The notes beneath the pieces are model-generated. The model was not told the DNA's origin. It searched no databases and saw only the letters and a list, made by a program, of their open reading frames with translations. A stretch of DNA of 7,526 nt from an uncultured Clostridia bacterium (GTDB lineage Bacteria > Bacillota > Clostridia > Christensenellales > Borkfalkiaceae): assembly GCA_944372565.1 (NCBI GenBank), contig CALVZR010000202.1, positions 1 to 7,526 on the forward strand. The letters run 5' to 3'. Made by a program: the position numbers and the translations under genes. The first letter of the stretch is position 1. Each line of letters starts with the position of its first letter. Shown here piece by piece: positions 1 to 5,616 of this stretch.

Positions 1-185
1 ATCCGCAGGGGGCGCTTGCCGCAAAAAAAAGCCTGCCGGCCGCGGAACGGGCGCCGCCGTTTCATGCGGGTCGCAAAAAATGCATGCACATATGAACGTT
101 CGCCCGGACAGGGGGCGGAGCGCGCCGTTTTGCCGCGGCGGCGGTCGCCCGCCGCCGCGGCAAACGCCCTCGGCGGCAAATCGAA
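1..185. other. GC-rich segment without a supported gene
   Basis: This stretch is GC-rich, in sharp contrast to the DNA that follows. All three + frames are open from the left edge, with first stops at 93-95 (frame 3), 191-193 (frame 2) and 199-201 (frame 1). The 3' end of a gene lying outside the window is therefore possible, but nothing recognisable is encoded. The frame 1 peptide is low-complexity and arginine-rich, as expected from chance translation of GC-rich DNA, and no ribosome-binding site precedes its TTG start at 16. The main feature is the hairpin at 129-164. I see no promoter here. Confidence 0.5.
129..164. repeat. Perfect 16-bp GC-rich inverted repeat with a 4-base loop
   Basis: The left arm (129-144) and right arm (149-164) are exact reverse complements around a TCGC loop. 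The outer three pairs are T-A and the inner thirteen are G/C. Neither strand has a T-run directly after the stem, so it is not a canonical intrinsic terminator. It could be an intergenic hairpin that stabilises a transcript end, a dispersed palindromic element, or half of a Rho-dependent end. The structure is read directly from the sequence; its role is unknown. Confidence 0.75.
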
Positions 186-335
186 AAAGTTAATAATTTA
201 ACATTTTTATATTTTTACGCGGACGGCAATTTTGCTCTTCAAAAAATAAAATAAAAATGCGAAAAAATAACACAAACCATATAGTTTTATAAACAGAAAA
301 AAGAAAATAAAGAAAACAAAACAGTTTATTTTGGG

Positions 336-365
336 AAAAAGGGGAGAAAAAAACTCCCTTTTTTT
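336..365 (+). terminator. Probable intrinsic terminator
   Basis: GGGAG at 342-346 pairs with CTCCC at 354-358 across a 7-base A loop. It is flanked by an A-tract on the left (336-340) and a run of seven T on the right (359-365), with another T-run just beyond at 368-372. This is the usual layout of a Rho-independent terminator on the + strand. The left A-tract would give a shorter U-run on the other strand, so weak bidirectional action is possible. It would end a transcript coming from beyond the left edge and insulate the locus at 725. The GC core is only 5 bp, so strength is uncertain. Confidence 0.65.
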
Positions 366-399
366 CGTTTTTATCTCTCGGTAAAAAATGCGCGTTTCC

Positions 400-443
400 T
401 TGAAAAAACCTTGAAAAATAATTGAAAAAACATTGAATCGGCA
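400..443. repeat. Four 11-bp TTGAA units, three with long phased A-tracts
   Basis: TTGAA recurs at exactly 11-base intervals, starting at 400, 411, 422 and 433. The first three units are TTGAAAAAACC, TTGAAAAATAA and TTGAAAAAACA; the fourth has decayed to TTGAATCGGCA. Further A-tracts at 383-388 and 443-447 lie roughly in phase. A-tracts repeated once per helical turn are known to bend DNA intrinsically, so curved DNA about 200 bases upstream of the putative promoter is expected. The repeat is seen directly; the bending and any regulatory role are inferred. Confidence 0.7.
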
Positions 444-629
444 AAAAGTTGCCCGAAGGGGAAATTTTTTTCGTCAATATGCGGATACTAAGCGCAAAAG
501 GGCGGAAAAGGGACAAATCCGCAAATTTTTCAAAGCGTGTTTTTTTGACTGATTTCCTTGCGATTTCGGCTTTTTAAAATAGTCGGCAAAATAAAAAATT
601 GGCGAAAAATTCAATGTTTTTACCGATTC

Positions 630-660
630 TTTATGTTATAAAATCGCATATTTATGTTAT
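630..660. promoter_or_regulatory. Direct repeat with 21-bp spacing, possible operator
   Basis: The 10-mer TTTATGTTAT occurs at 630-639 and again at 651-660. The start-to-start distance of 21 bases is two helical turns, so a dimeric regulator could contact both copies on one face. The first copy overlaps the extended -10 element, which would suit repression or an activator touching RNA polymerase. A weaker 8/10 match is at 685-694. In AT-rich DNA, 10-mers recur by chance more often than elsewhere, so confidence is moderate. Confidence 0.4.
634..642 (+). promoter_or_regulatory. Putative extended -10 promoter for the DUF1861 gene
   Basis: TG at 634-635, one base, then TATAAA at 637-642 form an extended -10 element with five of six matches to the TATAAT consensus. 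No good -35 hexamer lies 16-18 bases upstream. This is tolerated by extended -10 promoters and also fits dependence on an activator. Transcription would start near 649-650 and give a leader of about 75 bases before the ATG at 725. Chance matches are common in AT-rich DNA. Confidence 0.45.
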
Positions 661-694
661 CGGGAAACAAGAAAACGCCGATTTTTTATGCGAT
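643..694. repeat. Nested inverted repeats in the leader or operator region
   Basis: ATCGCATA at 643-650 is an exact reverse complement of TATGCGAT at 687-694. Inside it, ATCGG at 659-663 is complementary to CCGAT at 678-682. With transcription from about position 650, the inner pair lies fully in the leader RNA but most of the outer left arm does not. The outer pair is therefore more likely a DNA site than an RNA stem, unless transcription starts further upstream. Both arms are short, so chance is a real alternative. Confidence 0.35.
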
Positions 695-705
695 ACTGTT
701 ATGGT

Positions 706-711
706 AGGAGG
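706..711 (+). promoter_or_regulatory. Ribosome-binding site for the DUF1861 gene
   Basis: AGGAGG is a strong Shine-Dalgarno sequence, but it lies 13 bases before the ATG at 725, longer than the usual 5-9. The in-frame ATG at 701 overlaps it and meets a TAA after five codons, so it cannot be the start. The ATG at 725 remains the best choice; the next codon, GTG at 728, would be spaced even further. Confidence 0.6.
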
Positions 712-724
712 AGTATAACTCAAA

Positions 725-1672
725 ATGGTGGAACCGATCAAGATACGCAGAGAGAGATTTGAATTAAGCAAGCAGGTTTACCGTTCGGAGGTTCTGAAAT
801 TCGACGGCGTGAACGGCAGGGACGTTTATAATTGTTCCGTCCCGTTCGATTTTGAAGGCAAAAGGTACATTTTCGGCCGCGTGGAAAAGAGAGAGGAGTG
901 GGCAAACTCCGTAACGCTGCTTTTCTGCCGCGACGAAAAGAGCGGCGTGTGGAAGAAGGTGGATGCCTTCGACGCGCTCCCTCTGGAAGACCCTTTCGTG
1001 AGCGTGATCCGCGGCGAGTATATCGTGGGCGGCACGCACGTCATCTACGAGGCGGGCAGGCTGGCGGACTATTCGACTTATTTTTATAAGGGAAAGAGTC
1101 CCTTTTCGCTCCGTTTGTTCAGCGTGGGGCCGAGCAACATGAAGGATATCCGCCTGTTCGAGATCCCCGACGGGCGCGTCGGCGTGTTTTCCCGTCCGCG
1201 CGGCGAGCACGTGCGCGAGCAGTTCGGCAGCGAGTCCATCGTTGGGTTCACGGTACTCGATTCTCTGGAACAGCTCACGCCCGAGCGCATCGAAAACGCG
1301 CGCTATATCCACGGAATGTTCGGTAAGGACGAATGGGGCGGCGTGAACCAGGCGTTTTATCTGAAAGACAACCTCGTGGGGGCGATCGGGCACCAGTGTT
1401 ACAGCGATCCGCGCGACGGGGTGGATTATCAGGTATATGTGAATATGGCTTACGTCATCGATATGTCTACGTTTGAGGTCGTGCACAAGGAAGTGATCGG
1501 CACTTCCAACTGCTATCCGGATACGCCCGCCAAGCTGAAAGCGCTTGCGGACTGCGCGTTCACCTCGGGAATAGAGCTGTCGGAGGACGGGAAAGCCCGT
1601 TTGTACAGCGGGTTGCGCGACTGCTGCGAGGGAATGACGGTCATCAACGACCCCTTCCGCGCCATCGTTTAA
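725..1672 (+). CDS. DUF1861-family protein, probable mannoside phosphorylase-like enzyme
   Basis: This 315-residue cytoplasmic protein (no signal peptide, no membrane segment) resembles the DUF1861 family. Recognisable family stretches are GPSNMKDIRLFE (135-146), continuing through DGRVGVFSRPRG (149-160), then WGGVNQAFYL (204-213), IGHQCY around His223, PAK at 268-270, and a late SEDGKARLYSGLRD segment. From memory, DUF1861 is related to the Leishmania mannogen enzymes of family GT108 and to GH130 beta-mannoside phosphorylases, which are five-bladed beta-propellers. Asp141 in the KDIR motif or another conserved acid could be catalytic, but I cannot assign it. The cysteine-rich C-terminal third (Cys263, the CAF segment near 277, CC near 299) departs from the usual motif as I remember it. 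The gene precedes a sugar importer in the same orientation, so it probably acts on the imported glycoside or its product. The family call is fairly secure; the reaction and substrate are inferred. Confidence 0.8.
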   Translation: MVEPIKIRRERFELSKQVYRSEVLKFDGVNGRDVYNCSVPFDFEGKRYIFGRVEKREEWANSVTLLFCRDEKSGVWKKVDAFDALPLEDPFVSVIRGEYIVGGTHVIYEAGRLADYSTYFYKGKSPFSLRLFSVGPSNMKDIRLFEIPDGRVGVFSRPRGEHVREQFGSESIVGFTVLDSLEQLTPERIENARYIHGMFGKDEWGGVNQAFYLKDNLVGAIGHQCYSDPRDGVDYQVYVNMAYVIDMSTFEVVHKEVIGTSNCYPDTPAKLKALADCAFTSGIELSEDGKARLYSGLRDCCEGMTVINDPFRAIV

Positions 1673-1749
1673 CGCAATTTAATGTATTTTAAATCCCCGT
1701 AATTATTATTTTTTATCGATTCGGGGAGGAAAACGGAATAAGCGGCTCT

Positions 1750-1775
1750 TTTCGCTTTTTAACTAAAAAGCGAAA
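1750..1775. repeat. Perfect 11-bp AT-rich palindrome, operator-like
   Basis: Arms 1750-1760 (TTTCGCTTTTT) and 1765-1775 (AAAAAGCGAAA) are exact reverse complements around an AACT spacer, giving a 26-base near-continuous palindrome. It is 63 bases upstream of the binding-protein start. The spacing and symmetry suit a dimeric repressor site. It has no GC-rich core with a trailing T-run, which argues against a terminator, although the T-run within the left arm could act weakly. Confidence 0.55.
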
Positions 1776-1796
1776 CATACATTTTCAGAAAAAACA

Positions 1797-1816
1797 CGCG
1801 CGCCCGACGGCGCGCG
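1797..1816 (+). repeat. GC-only 8-bp hairpin just upstream of the binding-protein RBS
   Basis: CGCGCGCC (1797-1804) pairs with GGCGCGCG (1809-1816) around a CGAC loop. The stem is entirely G/C and ends seven bases before the Shine-Dalgarno sequence at 1824. Such a leader hairpin could protect the mRNA 5' end or set translation initiation. The pairing is visible; the role is inferred. Confidence 0.55.
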
Positions 1817-1823
1817 GATGAAG

Positions 1824-1830
1824 AAGGAGG
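1824..1830 (+). promoter_or_regulatory. Ribosome-binding site that fixes the binding-protein start
   Basis: AAGGAGG is followed by an 8-base gap and the ATG at 1839. An in-frame ATG at 1818 lies upstream of and overlaps this site region, has no Shine-Dalgarno of its own (the GC hairpin precedes it), and would place seven charged residues ahead of the signal peptide. The start at 1839 is therefore preferred. Confidence 0.85.
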
Positions 1831-1838
1831 CAAACGAT

Positions 1839-3497
1839 ATGAAAAAATTCTTATGCGCGGCACTTTGCCTGGTGCTCGCCTGCGGTTCTTTCGCCGGATG
1901 CAACCGCGACAGCGACGCCGAGGCGATAGACCCCAACAGAACGCAGATCTACGTCGGCGTTTACGACGGCGGTCTGGGTACGGACTGGATCAACGCCGCG
2001 GACGATGCTTTCGAGGCGAAGTATCCGCAGTATCAGGTCATCGTGGACCCGAGCAAAGCGCAGTACGACGGGCAGACGCTGTACGATAATTACAGCTCTT
2101 ACCGCCAGGACATCTTCTTTATAGACTACATCGACGATTCGCTTTACCGCCAGTTCGTCAATTCGGGCTATCTGCTCGATATCGGCGAGGCGATGACCGA
2201 ACCCCTTACCGAATTCAGAGAGGAGGAAAGCGTTTACGACAAGATCACGCCGTTTTTGAAGGATTATTATAAATCCGAAGACGATACGATGTATGCGCTT
2301 CCCTGGTATCAGGCGAGTTATCAGATCATCTACGACAAGGAGCTTTTCGAAGAAAGGCTTCTGTATGTCGCTCCCGACGGCAGATGGAACGACGGCAGCA
2401 ACAAATCCGTGGGACAGGACGGCGTTGCGGGAACGTACGACGACGGGCTGCCCGAAACGATGTCCGACTTCTTCCGTCTGATGGACAAAATGCTCGACAG
2501 CGGCATCATTCCCATGACGTGGACGGGCGAAGAAGATTATTACTTCACGTCCATGCTGCTCAACCTCTTTGCGAAATACGAAGGGTATAACGATTTCACT
2601 TTGAATTTCACGCTCGAAGGAACGGATTCCGACCTCGGCGAGGTGCATCTTGCCGATGCTTACCGCCTCCGCAACAGGCAGAGCGGCAAGCGCTATGCCC
2701 TGGAATTTGCCGAAAGGCTGATCAGGGAAAAAGGCGGCACGGCGGGTCAGCTCAACTATTATTCCAGCCAGACTTTCGGGCTCGCGCAGGACAACGTGGC
2801 GGCGCAGAACGAATTCCTTTACAGCATCAAGAGCACGAACGGCAACCCCATCGGCATGCTGGTGGAGGGTACCTGGTGGGAAAAGGAAGCCCGCAGCACG
2901 TTCGACACGATGGCGCAGAAATACGGCGACGAATATGCTTACGGCACCCGCGAATTCGGCGTGATGCCCCTGCCGATCGCAGATGATCAGACGTTTACCA
3001 AAAACACGGTGGCGTGCGTTTCCGGCCGTTCGATGGTTTTCGTGAACAGCAACGTGAAAAACAAGACGGCGAACGCGGCGAACACGAGCGTGGAAGAGGG
3101 CGCGATGCTGTTTTTGCAGTTCCTGCACACCGACGACGTGCTGAGCGAAACGACGGCGCTTTCCAACACGCCCCGTCCGTATGATTGCGAAATGAACGAC
3201 GACGACCTCGCCGCGATGACCCCCTACGGGCGCGAATACGTGGAATACTGCGAGAGTTCGGATCTCGTGTTCGATAATATCCCGCTCCACGATTTCCTCG
3301 AATCGGAGGGCGCCGAATATATCGGATATATGCGCCAGTTCCGTTCCGTGATCAACGGCGTGGAGTTCATCGGTCCCGCGCGGCAGTTCCGCACCAATTC
3401 CTCGGTGACGGTGGAAAGCTGGCTGACGGGCATGGCGCTCGATGAGTCCGAATGGACGGAGAACGTAGAGGCTTATCTGGAAAGAGTGGGCGCGTGA
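1839..3497 (+). CDS. Extracellular sugar-binding lipoprotein of a CUT1-type ABC importer
   Basis: From the preferred ATG the protein has 552 residues. It begins MKK, a hydrophobic stretch, and a lipobox-like FAGC ending at Cys21, so it should be lipid-anchored on the outer face of the membrane. A second Cys at 15 (VLAC) is a less likely anchor. The mature part has features of family 1 solute-binding proteins: an early beta-strand (IYVGVYDGGLGTDW), a long helical middle, the ligand-lobe segment MLVEGTWWEKEA, and FGVMPLPIADD. At ~530 mature residues it is larger than the ~400 of MalE-type proteins and closer to the larger oligosaccharide or LplA-like class. A DGVAGTYDDGLPE loop (194-206) resembles Asp/Gly-rich calcium loops seen in some such proteins. 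It is followed by an intercistronic hairpin and two permease genes. Substrate cannot be read from the sequence; an oligosaccharide is most likely. Confidence 0.92.
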   Translation: MKKFLCAALCLVLACGSFAGCNRDSDAEAIDPNRTQIYVGVYDGGLGTDWINAADDAFEAKYPQYQVIVDPSKAQYDGQTLYDNYSSYRQDIFFIDYIDDSLYRQFVNSGYLLDIGEAMTEPLTEFREEESVYDKITPFLKDYYKSEDDTMYALPWYQASYQIIYDKELFEERLLYVAPDGRWNDGSNKSVGQDGVAGTYDDGLPETMSDFFRLMDKMLDSGIIPMTWTGEEDYYFTSMLLNLFAKYEGYNDFTLNFTLEGTDSDLGEVHLADAYRLRNRQSGKRYALEFAERLIREKGGTAGQLNYYSSQTFGLAQDNVAAQNEFLYSIKSTNGNPIGMLVEGTWWEKEARSTFDTMAQKYGDEYAYGTREFGVMPLPIADDQTFTKNTVACVSGRSMVFVNSNVKNKTANAANTSVEEGAMLFLQFLHTDDVLSETTALSNTPRPYDCEMNDDDLAAMTPYGREYVEYCESSDLVFDNIPLHDFLESEGAEYIGYMRQFRSVINGVEFIGPARQFRTNSSVTVESWLTGMALDESEWTENVEAYLERVGA

Positions 3498-3516
3498 TCT
3501 TTACGGCGCACCTTAG

Positions 3517-3549
3517 CGGACCGCACGCCCGGAAACGGCGTGCGGTCCG
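3517..3549 (+). repeat. 13-bp intercistronic hairpin between binding-protein and permease genes
   Basis: Arms 3517-3529 and 3537-3549 are exact reverse complements with a 7-base loop. TTTTT follows only at 3563-3567, 13 bases after the stem, so the structure is not a classic terminator. In many sugar ABC operons a stem-loop at this place protects the 3' end of the binding-protein message and partly limits expression downstream, making the binding protein far more abundant than the permeases. That role is inferred from position and structure. Confidence 0.75.
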
Positions 3550-3569
3550 AACCCGCTCTTGATTTTTAC

Positions 3570-3576
3570 AGGGGAG
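3570..3576 (+). promoter_or_regulatory. Ribosome-binding site of permease 1
   Basis: AGGGGAG lies seven bases before the ATG at 3584 and supports that start. It is a weaker match than the AGGAGG sites of the binding protein and second permease. Confidence 0.65.
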
Positions 3577-3583
3577 ACAAAAC

Positions 3584-4597
3584 ATGAAACAGCTTTATTC
3601 TCCGACGGGAAGACCGCTGCAGCACAGGACGATTTTCAATAACGGCGCGCGTCGGCGGGAATTTTACTTCTACGTCGGTCTGATCGCGCTGCCGCTCATC
3701 CAGTTCGTGCTGATGTATATCTGCGTGAACTTCCGCTCCGTGCTGTTCGTATTTCAGGAATACGACCAGGCGAGTTCGTCTTACGTGTTCAGCTGGGGCA
3801 GCGCCATCACCAATCTCGTGGACGTGTTCACGCGGTTTTCCACCGCGCCCGAACTGCTGATCAGCTGGAAAAATTCCGTTTTATACTATGTTTTACAACT
3901 CGTCATCATCACGCCGCTTTCGGTGCTCACGTCGTTTTTCATCTATAAAAAACTGCCGCTCGCGGGGTATTTCCGCATCGTGCTGTACCTGCCGAACATC
4001 GTTGCGGGCATGGCAACCGTGCTCGGCTATAAGTACATCGTCGAATTCGGCCTTCCCGCCCTGTTCCCGAACTCTTCTCTGATTCAGGACGGATCGCTCT
4101 TCTTCAATCCTTCCGCAGCTTACGGCACGCTGGTGTTTTACAGCCTGTGGACGGGGCTGGGCGGCACGCTCATCATGATCAAGGACGTGATGAGCCGCAC
4201 GAGTCTCGAACTCATCGAGGCTTCCCGCATGGACGGCGTGAACTTTTTGCAGGAACTTTGGCACATCGTGATGCCCGTGGTGTATCCCGTGCTCACCATC
4301 ACGCTCTACACGGGCGTGGTAACGGTGTTTACGGGCGGGCCTCCGGTTTATATGTTCTACGGATCGGAAGCGTTTTCGTCGAATATTTATACCATTCAGT
4401 ACTACCTGTTCACGCTGGTCGTCGGCTCCACGGCGAGCGACGCGTATTATCCCTTTGCCGCCACGAGCGGTCTGCTGCTCACGCTCATCGCGGCGCCCAT
4501 CGTGTTCGTGCTGAAATATCTTTTCGAAAAGTACGACCCCAACGAGGACAACCCGAAACTCGAAAAGAGAAGGAGGAAAAAATATGGCTTGGCTTAA
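3584..4597 (+). CDS. Sugar ABC transporter permease, first subunit (UgpA/MalF/LplB type)
   Basis: This 337-residue inner membrane protein has six likely membrane spans, near residues 27-50, 97-121, 129-153, 178-203, 228-252 and 291-315. The cytoplasmic coupling loop carries the EAA motif from Glu212 (EASRMDG, 212-218) to IVMP (228-231), which docks on the ATP-binding subunit. It would pair with the next gene product to form the channel that takes substrate from the lipoprotein. A basic N-terminus of about 25 residues and a Lys/Arg-rich C-terminus flank the core, fitting both ends inside the cell. The stop overlaps the next start by 14 bases, so translation is probably coupled. The family is secure; substrate is unknown. 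Confidence 0.93.
   Translation: MKQLYSPTGRPLQHRTIFNNGARRREFYFYVGLIALPLIQFVLMYICVNFRSVLFVFQEYDQASSSYVFSWGSAITNLVDVFTRFSTAPELLISWKNSVLYYVLQLVIITPLSVLTSFFIYKKLPLAGYFRIVLYLPNIVAGMATVLGYKYIVEFGLPALFPNSSLIQDGSLFFNPSAAYGTLVFYSLWTGLGGTLIMIKDVMSRTSLELIEASRMDGVNFLQELWHIVMPVVYPVLTITLYTGVVTVFTGGPPVYMFYGSEAFSSNIYTIQYYLFTLVVGSTASDAYYPFAATSGLLLTLIAAPIVFVLKYLFEKYDPNEDNPKLEKRRRKKYGLA
4571..4576 (+). promoter_or_regulatory. Ribosome-binding site of permease 2 inside permease 1
   Basis: AGGAGG lies within the last codons of the first permease gene, seven bases before the ATG at 4584. It supports that start and translational coupling of the two subunits. Confidence 0.8.
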
Positions 4598-5597
4598 ACC
4601 GTTCGGCAAAAAAACGCCCGCCCGCGGCGGCGCGGCGGCGCTCGAAAACGATGCCGCCATGGAACGCGACCCGTTTGCCGAAGAAACGCCCGAAGAGCGC
4701 AAGATGCGCAGCCGCAAAAAGCGCACTTCGGATACCGTGGCAGGCGTGCTGACGTGGATCGTGTGGGCGTTTATCTTTCTTTATTCGCTCACGCTCATTT
4801 TCCTCTACGGCTGGATCTTAATGACGGCGTTCAAAACGCAGTTCGCCTGGCTGGAAAATTCCTTCGGCTGGCCTGCGGAATGGACGTTCGATAACTTCGC
4901 GTTGGCGTTTCGGGAGATGAAAGTACTTGTATTTTCGGGGAACGAACAAAAGGATGTGTTTCTCGAAGTCCTGCTTTTGAACTCCTTTATCTACCTCGTC
5001 GGGTGCGGACTGGTTGCGACCATCGCGCCCTGCATCATGGCGTATGCGACCTCGAAGTTCAATTTCGCGTTCAACAAGGTGATCGACGGCATCGTGATCG
5101 TCACGATGATTTTGCCCATCATCGGCGCGCTGCCTTCGGAGATCGCCATGGCGAAAACGCTCGGCTTTTACGGCACGTTCTGGGGAATGTTCTTCATGAA
5201 GTTCACCTTTCTCGGCGCCAACTACCTGTATTTCAAATCGGCATTCCGCGGCGTGCCGGACGACTATGCGGAGGCGGCGAGGATAGACGGCGCGTCGCAG
5301 TTCCGCGTGATGCTGCAAATCATGATGCCCATGGTCTCCAACATTTTCTTCCTGATCCTGCTTTTGCAGATGATCGGGTTCTGGGGAGACTGGCAGACCC
5401 CGATGATCTATTTGCCGGAATACCCCACGGTGGCTTACTCGCTGTATAACATTCAGTTTTCAACAGAGCCGCCCCTCAACTCTAAACCGGTGCAGATGGC
5501 GGCGTGCGTTCTGGCAAGCCTGCCCACGCTGGTGGTGTTCGTACTGTTCAAAAATAAAATCATGGGAGGACTGGCGTTCGGCGGCCTGAAAGGCTGA
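4584..5597 (+). CDS. Sugar ABC transporter permease, second subunit (UgpE/MalG/LplC type)
   Basis: This is the partner of the preceding permease, also 337 residues. A charged, cytoplasmic N-terminal extension of about 50 residues, with alternating basic and acidic stretches, precedes the first span (about 55-82). Further spans are near 130-155, 169-189, 194-217, 250-270 and 303-328. The EAA loop is a canonical match: EAARIDG at 230-236, ending in MMP at 247-249. The C-terminus GGLAFGGLKG matches the usual tail of this subunit class. It overlaps the upstream gene by 14 bases, and the next gene begins 19 bases downstream with its own ribosome-binding site, so all lie in one transcription unit. 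No ATP-binding subunit is encoded in the window; such importers in Firmicutes commonly use a shared ATPase. Confidence 0.93.
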   Translation: MAWLKPFGKKTPARGGAAALENDAAMERDPFAEETPEERKMRSRKKRTSDTVAGVLTWIVWAFIFLYSLTLIFLYGWILMTAFKTQFAWLENSFGWPAEWTFDNFALAFREMKVLVFSGNEQKDVFLEVLLLNSFIYLVGCGLVATIAPCIMAYATSKFNFAFNKVIDGIVIVTMILPIIGALPSEIAMAKTLGFYGTFWGMFFMKFTFLGANYLYFKSAFRGVPDDYAEAARIDGASQFRVMLQIMMPMVSNIFFLILLLQMIGFWGDWQTPMIYLPEYPTVAYSLYNIQFSTEPPLNSKPVQMAACVLASLPTLVVFVLFKNKIMGGLAFGGLKG

Positions 5598-5604
5598 AAA
5601 CGCC

Positions 5605-5610
5605 GAGGAG
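5605..5610 (+). promoter_or_regulatory. Ribosome-binding site that sets the last gene's start
   Basis: GAGGAG abuts an ATG at 5611 and lies six bases before the ATG at 5617, in the same frame. The spacing favours 5617, which also starts directly on the MKK of a signal peptide. Confidence 0.7.
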
Positions 5611-5616
5611 ATGAGT

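Larger units (their letters stand above)
186..724. other. AT-rich intergenic block with regulatory signals
   Basis: About 540 bases, very rich in A- and T-runs, separate the left GC-rich segment from the first supported gene. No open frame on either strand looks like a protein gene; the longest, on the minus strand at 190-516, reads as phenylalanine- and lysine-rich low-complexity sequence. The block contains a terminator-like hairpin (336-365), an 11-bp phased A-tract array (400-443), a direct repeat (630-660), an extended -10 element (634-642), an inverted repeat (643-694), and the ribosome-binding site of the next gene (706-711). It is best read as the upstream control region of the sugar locus. 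Confidence 0.6.
1673..1838. other. Intergenic gap with several inverted repeats
   Basis: The 166 bases between the DUF1861 gene and the binding-protein gene contain TCCCCG (1694-1699) paired with CGGGGA (1722-1727) across a 22-base AT-rich loop, plus the two stronger hairpins listed separately. None is followed by a T-run, so no canonical terminator is evident and read-through from the upstream gene is possible. A TATTAT element at 1704-1709 could be a -10 box, but no -35 accompanies it. Whether the transporter has its own promoter is undecided. Confidence 0.5.

Noticed and set aside
16..201. Arginine-rich + strand frame with a TTG start
   Set aside because: No ribosome-binding site, low-complexity product, and it spans a perfect hairpin. 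It is better explained by chance openness of GC-rich DNA, though the tail of a gene beyond the left edge cannot be excluded.
190..516. Minus-strand frame of 108 residues
   Set aside because: It lies in AT-rich DNA across the terminator and A-tract array, and the product is Phe/Lys-rich low-complexity sequence with no convincing domain.
545..580. TTGACT and TAAAAT as a promoter pair
   Set aside because: The hexamers are 24 bases apart, too far for a standard sigma-70-type promoter.
701..718. Five-codon leader peptide from the ATG at 701
   Set aside because: It overlaps the ribosome-binding site and has none of its own, so it is almost certainly a chance frame.
764..1486. Minus-strand frame of 240 residues antisense to the DUF1861 gene
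   Set aside because: The product is His/Arg/Ala-rich without family features, while the + strand has clear DUF1861 motifs.
1694..1727. TCCCCG/CGGGGA as a terminator of the DUF1861 gene
   Set aside because: The stem is only six pairs with a 22-base loop, and the right arm is followed by AGGAAAACGG rather than a T-run.
1851..3290. Long minus-strand frame of 479 residues antisense to the binding protein
   Set aside because: It is a mirror of the codon bias in the real gene. Its His/Arg/Val-rich product has no recognisable fold, while the + strand encodes a clear lipoprotein.
3893..4726. Minus-strand frame of 277 residues antisense to the permeases
   Set aside because: The product is a charged, repetitive shadow, while the + strand carries membrane spans and EAA loops.
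4147..4752. Second + strand frame of 201 residues within the permease genes
   Set aside because: It is an Arg/His-rich out-of-frame reading of two well-supported genes.
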